Shown here: positions 18,308 through 27,132 of the stretch, one piece after another
Numbering within the stretch: the stretch's first letter is position 1
How the letters are laid out: each line of letters starts with the position of its first letter
Source: Sphingomonadales bacterium Ga0077557
GTDB lineage: Bacteria; Pseudomonadota; Alphaproteobacteria; Sphingomonadales; Sphingomonadaceae
Reading direction: 5' to 3'
Length of the DNA: 64,000 bases
Assembly (NCBI GenBank): GCA_001464615.1
Contig: LNFI01000030.1
Location: forward strand, 29,193 to 93,192
Notes under the pieces: generated by a model
What the model was told of the DNA's origin: nothing
What the model saw: the letters and a program-made list of their open reading frames with translations, nothing else
Databases searched by the model: none
Program-made: the position numbers and the translations under genes

Positions 18308-20223
18308 CAGCCGTGTGTCCCGTTCCCTGCCTGGTAGAGTGCGGGGCCATCGCCGGGATCATCCTTGCCCTCGATGAAGCGATCTTCGGCCATGCGGCGG
18401 GCGTCGATCGCATCGATTGGCCGGGAGAAGAAATAGCCTTGCAGATGCGATGCGCCAGCCAGGCGGAGCGCCTGCACCTGGGCGTCGGTCTCGACACCCT
18501 CGGCGATGACGCCAAGCCCCAATGCGCGGCCGAGATGGATGATCGAATGGACGATTGCAGCGCTTTCGCGCTCGCGGCCCATGCCATCGATGAAGCTGCG
18601 ATCGATCTTCAGGCAATCAAGCGCGAATTTGCGAATGTTGTAGAGGCTGGAATAGCCCGTGCCGAAATCGTCGAGCGCGATGCGGAAGCCCATTTGGCGC
18701 AGCTTGTAGAGCGTATCGGCGGCGCGATCGGCATCGTCGAAAATCGCCGTTTCGGTGATTTCGATCTGGAAGCGTGCGGGCGACACCCCAGCGTGCTGGA
18801 CGCGTTCCATGACGCGCGCGACAAAATTCTGCCGACGGAATTGGCGCGGTGAGAAATTGACCGAGACATATTGGTCGGGCCAGTTTTTCACCTCTTGAAG
18901 CGACTGATCAATGACCCAGTCGCCAAGCTCATGGATCAAATTGCTTTCTTCGGCGATCGGGATGAACATGCCGGGCGAAATCGGCCCATATTCAGGGCTG
19001 TTCCAGCGCAGCAGCGCTTCGAAGCCAATCACTTCCAGCCCTTCGCGCGAGACGATCGGCTGGTAGACGAGTTTGAGCTCACCCCCGGCAATCGCCTTGC
19101 TTAACCCACTTTCGATCTGGCGGCGGAAGCGGATGCTCTCATCCATCGATTCGTCGAACGGCCGCACCACACCGCGACCAGCGCGCTTGGATTCGTTAAG
19201 GGCAAGATCAGCGCGACGCATCACGTCAACCGGGTCGCGCACGGGTTCCGCCTCAGTAACCACCACGCCCATCGACGCGCTCGCCTGGATCGAATGGCCA
19301 AATACTTTGAGCGTGACCGAACAGGCGCGCAGCATCAGCTCGCACGCCATCACCGCAGCTTCTTCGCCGGGTGTATCGAACAGGATGCCGAATTCGTCGC
19401 CGCCCAGTCGCGCGACCAGGCCGCCTTCGGGCACCGATGCCGCGAGCAGCTGATAGACGGAGCGGATCATTTCATCGCCGGCCAGATGGCCAAGTGTGTC
19501 GTTGACCAGCTTGAAACGATCGAGATCGAGCATTGCCGTCGCAAAACGCTCCTTGCCGCGCGAGCGTTCAGTGAGCGCGCGGAGGAAAGCGAGGCGGTTG
19601 GGGGCCTCAGTCAGCGAATCATGATTGGCGATATGGACGGCATGGCTTTCATTGGCCGCGAGTTCCGCGCCCTTTTGTTCCAGCATCACAACCTGATCGG
19701 CGAGCTGCTGGCGTGCGGCGGCAAGCTCGATATCAAGCTGCCAGCGCCCGGCGAGTGCGGTGGCGGTCTGCACCACCTCAGCGACTTCGAAGGGTTTGGC
19801 GATGTAGAAAATCTTGTCGGTTGGCCCAGCGGCCTTGGAAATCTCGATCGGCGAGAAATCCGAATAGCCTGTGACGATGACGATATTGATATTGGGATCA
19901 AGCTTGCGGATCCGCGTGGCGGTTTCCTTGCCATCAATCCCCGGCGGCATGCGCACGTCGATAAAGGCGACCGCATAGGGTTTGCCCTCGGCCAGCGCGG
20001 TTTCCAGCGCGGCGACCCCGTCCAGGCCCTGCATGGCATGGGTCAGCTCAAACGCCATGGCGCTATCATCGGCGCTCGGCGTAGAGTCGCCCTCATCATC
20101 GTCGCCGAACAATTCGGCGGCCATCGCCGTCAGCGCGGCGCCGTCGCCGCTCTGCTTGGGCGCAAAACTTTGGCGATATGACTCATGCATCGCCGGTTCG
20201 TCGTCTATAACTAATATGCGCAC
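18307..20223 (-). CDS. Response regulator with GGDEF and EAL domains
   Basis: A 638-residue cyclic-di-GMP protein. REC domain: residues about 1-165 with an acidic insert near 35-55, acceptor Asp in AFIDVRMPPG and Lys in IAKPF. GGDEF domain near 200-365 keeps RLGGDEF, but the upstream RxxD inhibitory site is absent (PEGG). EAL domain near 375-625 keeps FEALLRW, VNFSPRQF, EITE, DDFGTGYSS, IDRSF and AEGVET, so phosphodiesterase activity is expected. Coupled with the downstream CHASE4 kinase. A near-consensus CtrA box lies 42 bases upstream. Confidence 0.9.
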   Translation of the reverse strand: MRILVIDDEPAMHESYRQSFAPKQSGDGAALTAMAAELFGDDDEGDSTPSADDSAMAFELTHAMQGLDGVAALETALAEGKPYAVAFIDVRMPPGIDGKETATRIRKLDPNINIVIVTGYSDFSPIEISKAAGPTDKIFYIAKPFEVAEVVQTATALAGRWQLDIELAAARQQLADQVVMLEQKGAELAANESHAVHIANHDSLTEAPNRLAFLRALTERSRGKERFATAMLDLDRFKLVNDTLGHLAGDEMIRSVYQLLAASVPEGGLVARLGGDEFGILFDTPGEEAAVMACELMLRACSVTLKVFGHSIQASASMGVVVTEAEPVRDPVDVMRRADLALNESKRAGRGVVRPFDESMDESIRFRRQIESGLSKAIAGGELKLVYQPIVSREGLEVIGFEALLRWNSPEYGPISPGMFIPIAEESNLIHELGDWVIDQSLQEVKNWPDQYVSVNFSPRQFRRQNFVARVMERVQHAGVSPARFQIEITETAIFDDADRAADTLYKLRQMGFRIALDDFGTGYSSLYNIRKFALDCLKIDRSFIDGMGRERESAAIVHSIIHLGRALGLGVIAEGVETDAQVQALRLAGASHLQGYFFSRPIDAIDARRMAEDRFIEGKDDPGDGPALYQAGNGTHG

Positions 20224-20264
20224 CGGGCACCCCCGCTTTTGGATGCCCTGACCATGCCCGGCCC

Positions 20265-20283
20265 ATGGTTAAAGAAGCGTTAG
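20265..20283 (-). promoter_or_regulatory. CtrA-type box upstream of the REC-GGDEF-EAL gene
   Basis: On the minus strand the sequence reads CTAA-N7-TTAACCAT, one mismatch from the CtrA consensus TTAA-N7-TTAAC and including the extended half-site TTAACCAT. It ends 42 bases before the start codon, in the short gap after glmS. CtrA is the cell-cycle and motility regulator of Alphaproteobacteria; control of this operon by CtrA is an inference. Confidence 0.55.
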
Positions 20284-20293
20284 CGGATGGGGA

Positions 20294-22117
20294 TCATTCG
20301 ACGGTGACGCTCTTCGCCAGATTGCGCGGCTGATCGACATCGGTGCCCTTGAAAACAGCGACATGATAAGCAAGCAACTGCACCGGCACCGCATAGACCA
20401 GCGGCGCGATCAGCGGGTGGACCTTGGGCATTTCGATCGTCGCGATCGTGTTTTCGCCCGCCTGGGCTATCCCGTCCGCGTCGGAGATCAGCACCACCTG
20501 TGCGCCGCGCGCCTGCGCCTCCTGCATATTGCTCACGGTCTTGTCGAATAGCGGGCCAGAGGGCGCGAGCACGATCAACGGCACATTATCGTCAATCAGC
20601 GCGATCGGGCCGTGTTTCATTTCGCCTGAGGCATAGCCCTCGGCATGGATATAGCTGATCTCCTTCAGCTTCAGTGCACCTTCCAATGCCATCGGATATT
20701 CCGGCCCGCGCCCCAGATACAGCACATCGCGCGCGGCGGCGATCTTGGGCGCCATCGCCTCGATTTCTTCGTCATGGCCAAGCGCGTGGTTCATCGCGGC
20801 CGGCACCTCGCGCAAGTGCCGGACGATTTCATGCTCCAGGTCTTCGGTCAGCAGCCCCTTGGCGCGCGCCAGATTGATGGCGAGCGCTGCCATCACCGCA
20901 AGCTGGCACGTAAAGGCCTTGGTCGACGCGACGCCGATTTCCGGCCCAGCATGGGTTGGTAGCAAAAGATCGACCTCGCGCGCCATGGAGCTGGTCGGCA
21001 CGTTGATGATCCCCGCGGTCGTCAGCCCGGCCGATTTCATGTGGCGCAGCGCGGCGAGCGTATCGGCGGTCTCGCCGCTTTGGGAGATGACGATGCCGAG
21101 CATATCGGGGGTAAGGACCGGATCGCGGTAGCGGAATTCGCTGGCGACATCGGCCTCCACGGGCACGCGCGCAAACTGTTCGATCCAATATTTGCCGATC
21201 ATGCCGACATAGCTGGCCGTGCCGCACGCCACGATGGCGACGCGCTCGATCTTGGCGAGATCGAACTCCATATCGGGCAGGGCAACCTGCTCTTCTACAG
21301 GCCGCAAATAGCTGCGCAGCGTCTGGGCAACCACAACCGGCTGCTCGTAGATTTCCTTGAGCATGAAGTGGCGATAATTGCCCTTGTCGATCAACTGGCC
21401 CGAAGCGCCCGAATTGACGATCGGGCGGGTGACGGGCTGGTTGTCGCGATCGAACACCTCAACCTTGGCGCGCGTAATGACGACCCAGTCGCCCTCTTCA
21501 AGATAGGCAATCCGCTGGGTCAGCGGGGCGAGCGCGAGCGCGTCCGAGCCGAGATAATTCTCGCCATCCCCATAGCCCACCGTCAGCGGCGCACCGAGCC
21601 GCGCACCGATCAGCAAATCGGGCTCAGACTTGAACATCACGCCCAGCGCAAAGGCCCCGTGCAGGCGCGGCAGGACATTGGCGACCGCTTCGCGCGGCGG
21701 CACCCCGCGTTCGATCTCGCGCGCGATCAGATGCGCGACGACTTCGGTATCGGTCTGGCTGAGAAACTGGCGGCCATCGGCGATCAGCTCTTCGCGCAGC
21801 GGCTTGAAATTCTCGATGATGCCATTGTGGACCAGCACCACATCATCAACAATGTGCGGGTGGGCGTTGTCCTCGGTCGGCGCGCCATGCGTCGCCCAGC
21901 GGGTATGCGCGATGCCGGCCGCACCGGGCAGCGGGTCCTCGGCCAGCCGGGCGGCGAGATTGATCAGCTTGCCTTTGGCGCGGCGGCGATCGAACACACC
22001 GTCATGCACCGTGCAGATACCCGCTGAATCATAACCGCGATATTCGAGCCGCTTCAGCCCATCGAGCAAGCGATCGGCAACGGGGCCTTGGCCGAGAATT
22101 CCAACGATACCGCACAT
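20294..22117 (-). CDS. glmS: Glutamine-fructose-6-phosphate aminotransferase (isomerising)
   Basis: Makes glucosamine-6-phosphate from fructose-6-phosphate and glutamine, the first step to UDP-GlcNAc for peptidoglycan and LPS. The 607 residues begin MCGIVGILG with nucleophile Cys2 and glutaminase-domain RWATHGAPTEDNAHPH, followed by two SIS domains (ISQSGETADTLAAL, STKAFTCQL) and the family C-terminus QPRNLAKSVTVE. Length is normal. It lies near glmU, next enzyme but one in the same pathway, separated by a toxin-antitoxin pair. Confidence 0.97.
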   Translation of the reverse strand: MCGIVGILGQGPVADRLLDGLKRLEYRGYDSAGICTVHDGVFDRRRAKGKLINLAARLAEDPLPGAAGIAHTRWATHGAPTEDNAHPHIVDDVVLVHNGIIENFKPLREELIADGRQFLSQTDTEVVAHLIAREIERGVPPREAVANVLPRLHGAFALGVMFKSEPDLLIGARLGAPLTVGYGDGENYLGSDALALAPLTQRIAYLEEGDWVVITRAKVEVFDRDNQPVTRPIVNSGASGQLIDKGNYRHFMLKEIYEQPVVVAQTLRSYLRPVEEQVALPDMEFDLAKIERVAIVACGTASYVGMIGKYWIEQFARVPVEADVASEFRYRDPVLTPDMLGIVISQSGETADTLAALRHMKSAGLTTAGIINVPTSSMAREVDLLLPTHAGPEIGVASTKAFTCQLAVMAALAINLARAKGLLTEDLEHEIVRHLREVPAAMNHALGHDEEIEAMAPKIAAARDVLYLGRGPEYPMALEGALKLKEISYIHAEGYASGEMKHGPIALIDDNVPLIVLAPSGPLFDKTVSNMQEAQARGAQVVLISDADGIAQAGENTIATIEMPKVHPLIAPLVYAVPVQLLAYHVAVFKGTDVDQPRNLAKSVTVE

Positions 22118-22130
22118 AATTGATCTTTCG

Positions 22131-22496
22131 CTAGATCGTGTAGGGAACCCGGATTCCGGGCATGTCGGCCGGGAAATCCTTCGTGTTGCGCGTAATCAGC
22201 ACCGCGCCGTTGACCTGCGACGTGGCAAGAATCATCGAATCGAGCAGCTTCATGCGCATCCGGTAGCGGATTTCCGCTGCCGCCGCAGCAATGCGACCAT
22301 CAAGCTCGACGATTTCGAACGGCGCGATCAACTGGCGGATATGATCGCGCGTCTCTATCGGCTCGCCGGCAAGGATTTCCGTCCAGACGATCCGGCTGAT
22401 CCGTTGCCGTGCATAAAGCGACAATTCGGCGATCGCTTCAGGTCGGGCCCGCAACCAGTCAATGAGGATATTGGTATCGAAGAACGGCGGCTCCAT
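22131..22496 (-). CDS. vapC: PIN-domain toxin, VapC family
   Basis: A 121-residue PIN-domain ribonuclease. Acidic active-site residues are seen in FFDTNILIDWL (Asp near residue 7), WTEILAG, the DSMILAT helix and TRNTKDF near the C-terminus. The frame is open far upstream, but ATG 22496 gives the usual VapC start and lies five bases after the antitoxin stop. VapC toxins cleave tRNA or rRNA. It forms a pair with the ribbon-helix-helix gene upstream. Confidence 0.85.
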   Translation of the reverse strand: MEPPFFDTNILIDWLRARPEAIAELSLYARQRISRIVWTEILAGEPIETRDHIRQLIAPFEIVELDGRIAAAAAEIRYRMRMKLLDSMILATSQVNGAVLITRNTKDFPADMPGIRVPYTI

Positions 22497-22501
22497 GCTG
22501 A

Positions 22502-22732
22502 TTAGTCGGGCGATCGGTCTTCGCGCATTGCCCGCTGATAGTCGATTGAATCGCCGATATCCGTCCGGTCCTTCCAATAACCCGCACCGCGCGCGATCCA
22601 GTCGCTGCCGATTTCGGCGCGGTAATTGGCGACAGCCTCGCGAACAATCGCGGTCCGCGACTTGCCCTGTTCGGCCGCGCGACGATCCAACCAGGCGATG
22701 TCTTCTTCGGGGATATCGACCAGCGTGCGCAT
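22502..22732 (-). CDS. vapB: Ribbon-helix-helix antitoxin, VapB/CopG type
   Basis: A 76-residue protein with an N-terminal ribbon-helix-helix DNA-binding region (MRTLVDIPEEDIAWLDRRAA, then GKSRTAIVREAV) and a Trp- and Asp-rich C-terminal tail of the kind that wraps the toxin. It precedes vapC with the usual antitoxin-first order. GATATC repeats directly upstream may be its operator. Confidence 0.8.
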   Translation of the reverse strand: MRTLVDIPEEDIAWLDRRAAEQGKSRTAIVREAVANYRAEIGSDWIARGAGYWKDRTDIGDSIDYQRAMREDRSPD

Positions 22733-22739
22733 GGGCGTA

Positions 22740-22780
22740 TGATATCATTGCGTGATATCGCGTCAAGTCAGGCGAGATAT
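22740..22780 (-). promoter_or_regulatory. Candidate vapB operator with GATATC repeats
   Basis: TGATATCA (22740-22747) and GATATC (22754-22759) are spaced 13 bases apart, with a degenerate GAGATAT further up, immediately before the antitoxin ATG. Repeated short palindromes are typical operators for ribbon-helix-helix antitoxins. The role is inferred. Confidence 0.4.
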
Positions 22781-22787
22781 ACCAAGA

Positions 22788-24140
22788 TCAAGCGCGGCGT
22801 TTTGCCGTCATCGCGGCGCGAAACCGCGTTGCCCAGCCGGGCCTGGCTTCCTGCTTGGCGCGCGCGATGGCAAGGGCGTCGGCCTCGACATCGCCCGTGA
22901 TCACTGATCCCGCGCCGACAATCGCACCCGCGCCGATCGATACGGGGGCAACCAGTGCGCTGTTTGATCCGATAAAGGCGCCTTCGCCAATCTCGGTCTT
23001 GTATTTGAAAAAGCCGTCATAATTGCAGGTGATTGTCCCCGCGCCGATATTAGCGCCCGGCCCGACCACGGTATCGCCCAGATAAGTGAGGTGGCTGGCC
23101 TTTGCCCCCGCCCCCAGCACGGTTTTCTTCATCTCGACGAAATTGCCGATCTTTGACTTCTCGCCAAGCACCGAGCCGGGACGGAGCCGGGCGAACGGGC
23201 CAACTTCCGCGCCTGCGCCGATAGTCGCGCCGGTGATATGGCAAAAGGCGTGAATGATCGCGCCATCAGCGATCTGCACGCCGGGGCCGAAAAACACATT
23301 CGGCTCAATCACCACGTCGCGGCCGATCTGCGTATCATGCGCGAACCACACGGTTTCGGGCGCGATCAGCGTTGCTCCTTCGGCCATTGCCCGGCTGCGG
23401 CGCTCGGCTTGCCAATAGCCATCGACAGCGGCGAGTTCGGCGCGGCTGTTGACCCCGGCGACTTCCCAGGCGGCGGTCTCGATCACGGCGGAGGCGAGAC
23501 CTTCCGCCGCAGCGATGTTGACGATGTCGACCAGATAATATTCGCCCGCGGCATTGGCGCACCCGACCTGATCGAGCAGCGCGAACAGCCGGTCGCTGCG
23601 CGCGGCCATCAGCCCGCTATTGCACAGCCGCTCGGCGCGCTCTTCAGGCGATGCGTCCTTGTGCTCGACCATTTTCAGGATGCGGCCAGAATCATCGGCG
23701 ATCACGCGGCCATAAGCGGCAGTGTCATCGGGCCGGAAGCCAAGCACCACCACAGCCGGGGCATCGGGCGCACGCAGCCGATCGATCATGCGCTGCATCG
23801 TGGCGGCGCTGACCAGCGGAACATCGCCGTACAGGATCAGCACGTCGCCCGCAAAACCATCGAGCGCGTCGCGGGCCTGGAGCACAGCATGCCCCGTGCC
23901 CTTTTGCTCGGCCTGCAGCGCGGTCGAGGCACCGATTGGGGCAACCGCCGCCTCCACTTGCTCACGCCCGGCACCCGTCACGACAACGGTTTGCTCGGGG
24001 GGCAGTGCGGCGACGCTATCCAGCAGGTGCAGCAGCATCGGCTGCCCCGCAATCGGGTGTAGCACCTTGTGGAGATCGGATTTCATGCGCGTCCCCTTAC
24101 CGGCGGCAAGGATGATGGCGGCGATTGGTCGCTGGGTCAT
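22788..24140 (-). CDS. glmU: Bifunctional UDP-GlcNAc pyrophosphorylase / GlcN-1-P acetyltransferase
   Basis: Last two steps to UDP-N-acetylglucosamine. The 450-residue protein starts MTQRPIAAIILAAGKGTRMKSDLHKVLHPIAGQPM, the nucleotidyltransferase motif; the C-terminal half is a left-handed beta helix of hexapeptide repeats (IGNFVEMKKTVLGAGAKASHLTYLGD, GAGTITCNYDG) holding the acetyltransferase site. The frame is open to 24203, but Met at 24140 is the family start. Transcribed with vapBC and glmS in the same direction; divergent from gph. Confidence 0.96.
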   Translation of the reverse strand: MTQRPIAAIILAAGKGTRMKSDLHKVLHPIAGQPMLLHLLDSVAALPPEQTVVVTGAGREQVEAAVAPIGASTALQAEQKGTGHAVLQARDALDGFAGDVLILYGDVPLVSAATMQRMIDRLRAPDAPAVVVLGFRPDDTAAYGRVIADDSGRILKMVEHKDASPEERAERLCNSGLMAARSDRLFALLDQVGCANAAGEYYLVDIVNIAAAEGLASAVIETAAWEVAGVNSRAELAAVDGYWQAERRSRAMAEGATLIAPETVWFAHDTQIGRDVVIEPNVFFGPGVQIADGAIIHAFCHITGATIGAGAEVGPFARLRPGSVLGEKSKIGNFVEMKKTVLGAGAKASHLTYLGDTVVGPGANIGAGTITCNYDGFFKYKTEIGEGAFIGSNSALVAPVSIGAGAIVGAGSVITGDVEADALAIARAKQEARPGWATRFRAAMTAKRRA

Positions 24141-24226
24141 CTGGCTCCCTCGGGCGCAAGCCCAATCTCGTACCCCCTGCCATGATTGTGTTGCCAATTC
24201 CATAGCGATGCTGGCAGGCGGGGCGG

Positions 24227-24970
24227 ATGAGCGCAGATAGTTCTTCTCCCCCTAATTTTCCGTTTGCGCCCCCGTTCGATCCCCCGTTCGATCCCCCGTT
24301 CGATCCCCCGTTCGATATTGTCGGCTTTGACCTGGACGGCACCTTGCTCGACACGAGTGGCGATCTCACGGCGGCGGTCAATCATGCGCTTGGGCTGGCG
24401 GGACGGCCGCCGCTCACCATCGCGCAAGTGAAGACGATGATCGGCGGTGGCGGTGCTGCAATGCTGCGGTTGGCACTGGAGCAAAGTGGCGGTTGCCCGC
24501 CCGAAGATTTTGCTGGCTATCACCGGGAATTGCTTACCCATTATGACGCGCACATCGCTGATCTGACCCAGCCCTATCCCGGATTGATCGACGCGCTGGA
24601 TGCGCTGGCGGCGAAAAGCGTGACGCTCGCCGTCGCCACTAACAAGGGGGAAGGGCGGGCGGTAAAGCTGCTCGGCCTGATGGGCATGCTGGAGCGTTTC
24701 GCCTGCGTGATCGGTGGCGATACGCTGGGGCCGGGCAAGGCCAAGCCGTCACCCGCGCCGATTATCGAAATGATTGCGCGCTGCGGTGGGGGCAGGGCGG
24801 CCTTTGTCGGCGATTCGATCTTTGACGTAACAGCCGCAAAGGCAGCGGGCATCCCCGCTATCGCCGTCAGCTTCGGCTTTCTGAACGGCCCGGTTGAGGC
24901 GCTGGGCGCGGATGCGGTGGTTGATCATTATGATGATCTGCTGCCCGCGCTTGCCCGGCTCGGCGGCTGA
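24227..24970 (+). CDS. gph: Phosphoglycolate phosphatase (HAD superfamily)
   Basis: A 247-residue HAD hydrolase removing phosphate from 2-phosphoglycolate. Motif I is FDLDGTLLDTSGD with nucleophile Asp, motif II VATNKGEG, motif III near KPSPAPI and motif IV FVGDSIFD. Ahead of the catalytic domain is an unusual N-terminal extension of about 30 residues made of four PPFD units, encoded by perfect 12-base repeats. It is followed by pnuC after 9 bases, so the three genes gph-pnuC-nadR-like likely share a transcript. Confidence 0.85.
   Translation: MSADSSSPPNFPFAPPFDPPFDPPFDPPFDIVGFDLDGTLLDTSGDLTAAVNHALGLAGRPPLTIAQVKTMIGGGGAAMLRLALEQSGGCPPEDFAGYHRELLTHYDAHIADLTQPYPGLIDALDALAAKSVTLAVATNKGEGRAVKLLGLMGMLERFACVIGGDTLGPGKAKPSPAPIIEMIARCGGGRAAFVGDSIFDVTAAKAAGIPAIAVSFGFLNGPVEALGADAVVDHYDDLLPALARLGG
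24269..24316 (+). repeat. Four perfect 12-base tandem repeats inside gph
   Basis: CCCCCGTTCGAT is repeated four times without mismatch, in frame, encoding (PPFD)x4 just before the HAD nucleophile motif. In-frame length keeps the protein open if copy number changes. The identical copies point to recent expansion by slippage. Confidence 0.9.
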
Positions 24971-24979
24971 TTGCCGTCG

Positions 24980-25549
24980 ATGTCGACGCTTGAACTGATC
25001 GCCTTTGTGCTGGGCGTCATTAATGTGACGCTGGTGGTGCGCCGCAGCGTGTGGAATTACCCGTTCGGGCTGGTGATGGTGGTACTCTATGGGCGGCTGT
25101 TCTTCGATGCCAAGCTCTACAGCGATGCTCTGCTGCAAGTCTTCTTCTTCGTGGTGCAGCTATACGGCTGGTGGGCGTGGTCAAGCGTGTCGGCCAATGC
25201 GGGCACGGTGCTGATCGATCGGCTTGGCACGCGTGCACGGCTTGGTTGGGCGGCTGGCTGCGCAGCGGCGATTATCGTCTGGAGCAGCCTTGTATCGCAT
25301 TATACCGATGCGTCGCTGCCCTGGTGGGACGCGAGCGCGGCGATTTTGAGCGTTGCCGCCCAGATCATGATGTCGCGGCGCTTGATCGAGAATTGGGTCT
25401 TGTGGATCGCGGTCGATATCCTGTCGATCGGGCTTTATGCCGCCAAGGGATTGTGGCTGACGATGCTGCTCTATGCGGTGTTTTTGGGGCTGGCGATTTG
25501 GGGGCTGATCGGATGGCAGCATGATGCCAAGCAGCAGGCGGCGGCGTGA
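24980..25549 (+). CDS. pnuC: Nicotinamide riboside transporter PnuC
   Basis: A 189-residue membrane protein with about seven helices. The family signature is clear: the N-terminal LGVINVTLVVRRSVWNYPFG, LLQVFFFVVQLYGWW and the central W/Y-rich substrate region, with NWVLWIAVDILSIGLY later. PnuC moves nicotinamide riboside by facilitated diffusion coupled to phosphorylation by NadR. ATG 24980 is preferred over TTG 24971. Its stop overlaps the GTG of the next gene, a kinase expected to trap the substrate. Confidence 0.88.
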   Translation: MSTLELIAFVLGVINVTLVVRRSVWNYPFGLVMVVLYGRLFFDAKLYSDALLQVFFFVVQLYGWWAWSSVSANAGTVLIDRLGTRARLGWAAGCAAAIIVWSSLVSHYTDASLPWWDASAAILSVAAQIMMSRRLIENWVLWIAVDILSIGLYAAKGLWLTMLLYAVFLGLAIWGLIGWQHDAKQQAAA

Positions 25550-26079
25550 CGCGAGCCCCGGTCATCTGTTTGCACGGGCCCGAGAGCACCGGCAAATCGA
25601 CGATGCTCGCGCCGCTCGCCGCCCGGCTGTCGGCAGCGATCGTGCCCGAATATGGCCGCGAATTTGCTGAGGCGCATGGCACGGATTTCAGCATGGCCGA
25701 TCTGGTGACGATCGCGCAGACGCATGACAGGATGACGCAAGCGGCCATTAAGCGTGGCGCGGCTTTCGTGCTGCTCGATACCGATCCGCTGATGACGGCG
25801 GTGTGGGGCGACATGCTGTTTGGCCAGCGCGATCCCTGGTTCGATCATTGGACCGGGGTCGCCGATCTCTATTTGCTGCTCGATATCGATCTGCCCTGGG
25901 TCGATGATGGGACCCGGATGTTCGGTTCAGCGATTGAGCGACGGCGCTTTTTTGATCTGTCGCGCGCAGAACTGGAGCGGCGCGGCGTCGCCTGGGCGCT
26001 GGTCGGCGGGCAGGGGGATGATCGGCTGGCCAATGCGCTGGCGGCGATCGCGTCGGCGGGGTTCGATCTGGCGCCTTGA
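25546..26079 (+). CDS. NadR-like ribosylnicotinamide kinase (P-loop)
   Basis: A 177-residue P-loop protein with Walker A GPESTGKST and EYGREFAE, matching the kinase domain of NadR, which phosphorylates nicotinamide riboside; LLDTDPLMTAVW and the lid segment DDGTRMFG also fit. The NadR adenylyltransferase and DNA-binding domains are absent. GTG start overlaps the pnuC stop, supporting a two-gene salvage unit for NAD precursors. Confidence 0.8.
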   Translation: MTRAPVICLHGPESTGKSTMLAPLAARLSAAIVPEYGREFAEAHGTDFSMADLVTIAQTHDRMTQAAIKRGAAFVLLDTDPLMTAVWGDMLFGQRDPWFDHWTGVADLYLLLDIDLPWVDDGTRMFGSAIERRRFFDLSRAELERRGVAWALVGGQGDDRLANALAAIASAGFDLAP

Positions 26080-26085
26080 TCGCCC

Positions 26086-26119
26086 AAAAAAAAGGGGAGC
26101 GCCCGGCGCCCCCCTTTTC
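26086..26119. terminator. Bidirectional terminator
   Basis: Arms AAAAGGGGAGCGC and GCGCCCCCCTTTT pair with one mismatch around a short loop, with A-runs on one side and T-runs on the other. It serves the nadR-like gene from the left and the CsgG-like gene from the right, as both end here. Confidence 0.8.
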
Positions 26120-26142
26120 GACCTGCTGTTCCTTGGCAGCGC

Positions 26143-27132
26143 CTATTGCGACGGCGCGAGCTTGGTGTTGAGCACCCAGCCGACATTGTCATTCTCGTCA
26201 GCGACTTCCCACCATAGGCCGTTCTGGTTGCCGGTCGGATACAGAATCGACCCCGCTGGCAGCGTGCGGATCGCCTTGGCCGATGCCACCGGGCTGACGC
26301 GCATGGCGACCGGGGCCTGGGCGGTGAAGGTCTTTTTCGGCGCGGCCTGCGCCGTTCCCTCGTCGCCTGGGCGAACATAGCCCAGTTCATCGACCATCTT
26401 CGCATAGGCCTGGATGAAGGCGAGCGTCACGATCCGGCCGATATCGGTATTTTCATACCCGCCACCAATCCCGCCAGCGCCAAACCCGCCGACGCCGAAC
26501 AGGCCGCCAACCGCAAAGCTAGTGTCCCGCTTGGCGGCATAGCCTTCTGTCACCGCCAAGGTCTCAGTGGTGCGCACATTGGTGAGCGACAGCACGGTAT
26601 TGGCTTCGGACTTGCGCGATTTGATGCCGCCAAGCAGCCCGCCTATCGGCCCGCCGATGATCGCGCCGGCCACGGCACCCGCCGCGTTGCCGCTGACATC
26701 GCTGTTCGCGCCCTGAATCTCAGCCACCAGCACATAATCAGCGGCCTTGATCTGGCCCTGGCCAACATTCGATCCGCGCTGCAGGCCAAGGCCGCCGCCA
26801 ATCGCGCGTTCCTGCGCCGCCGCATCAAGCCCAGCACCGCGATCGACAATGTTGAAGCAGCCCGAACGCTGGACCAGCACGCGCAGCAGCCGTGCCGGCG
26901 GGGCAAGGCTGTTCTGCGTCCAGCCCGACGAATCCTGGCCATCGACGATTGAAACCGTGCCGTGCTTGGTCGCGCAGCGCGGCACGTCATTCATCGCTGC
27001 CTGCTGGAGCTGTTGGCCTTTGGAAGCGCTCGCCTGCCGGGGCGGCTTCTGCGCAAAAACGGGTGCCGTCGCCATCGGTGCCGCAGCGACAGCGAGCATC
27101 GCCGCGCCGGAAAGAAGCTTCCTGCCAATCAT
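26143..27132 (-). CDS. CsgG/HfaB-family protein with C-terminal SH3-like domain
   Basis: A 329-residue exported protein with signal peptide MIGRKLLSGAAMLAVAAAPMATAPVFAQ. The central part resembles CsgG/HfaB-type outer-membrane secretion proteins: RLLRVLVQRSGCFNIVDRG, ADYVLVAEI, a Gly-rich segment (AGAIIGGPIGGLLGG) and LTNVRTTETLAVTEGYA. The last 60 residues (VSPVASAKAIRTLPAGS, WWEVADENDNVGWV) look like a bacterial SH3 domain, which could bind peptidoglycan. There is no lipobox, unlike CsgG itself. The partner or substrate is not evident nearby. Confidence 0.7.
   Translation of the reverse strand: MIGRKLLSGAAMLAVAAAPMATAPVFAQKPPRQASASKGQQLQQAAMNDVPRCATKHGTVSIVDGQDSSGWTQNSLAPPARLLRVLVQRSGCFNIVDRGAGLDAAAQERAIGGGLGLQRGSNVGQGQIKAADYVLVAEIQGANSDVSGNAAGAVAGAIIGGPIGGLLGGIKSRKSEANTVLSLTNVRTTETLAVTEGYAAKRDTSFAVGGLFGVGGFGAGGIGGGYENTDIGRIVTLAFIQAYAKMVDELGYVRPGDEGTAQAAPKKTFTAQAPVAMRVSPVASAKAIRTLPAGSILYPTGNQNGLWWEVADENDNVGWVLNTKLAPSQ

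Noticed and set aside
24269..24316. The 12-base repeats as a CRISPR array
   Set aside because: They are contiguous, without spacers, and in frame inside gph. No CRISPR array or cas gene was seen in the window.
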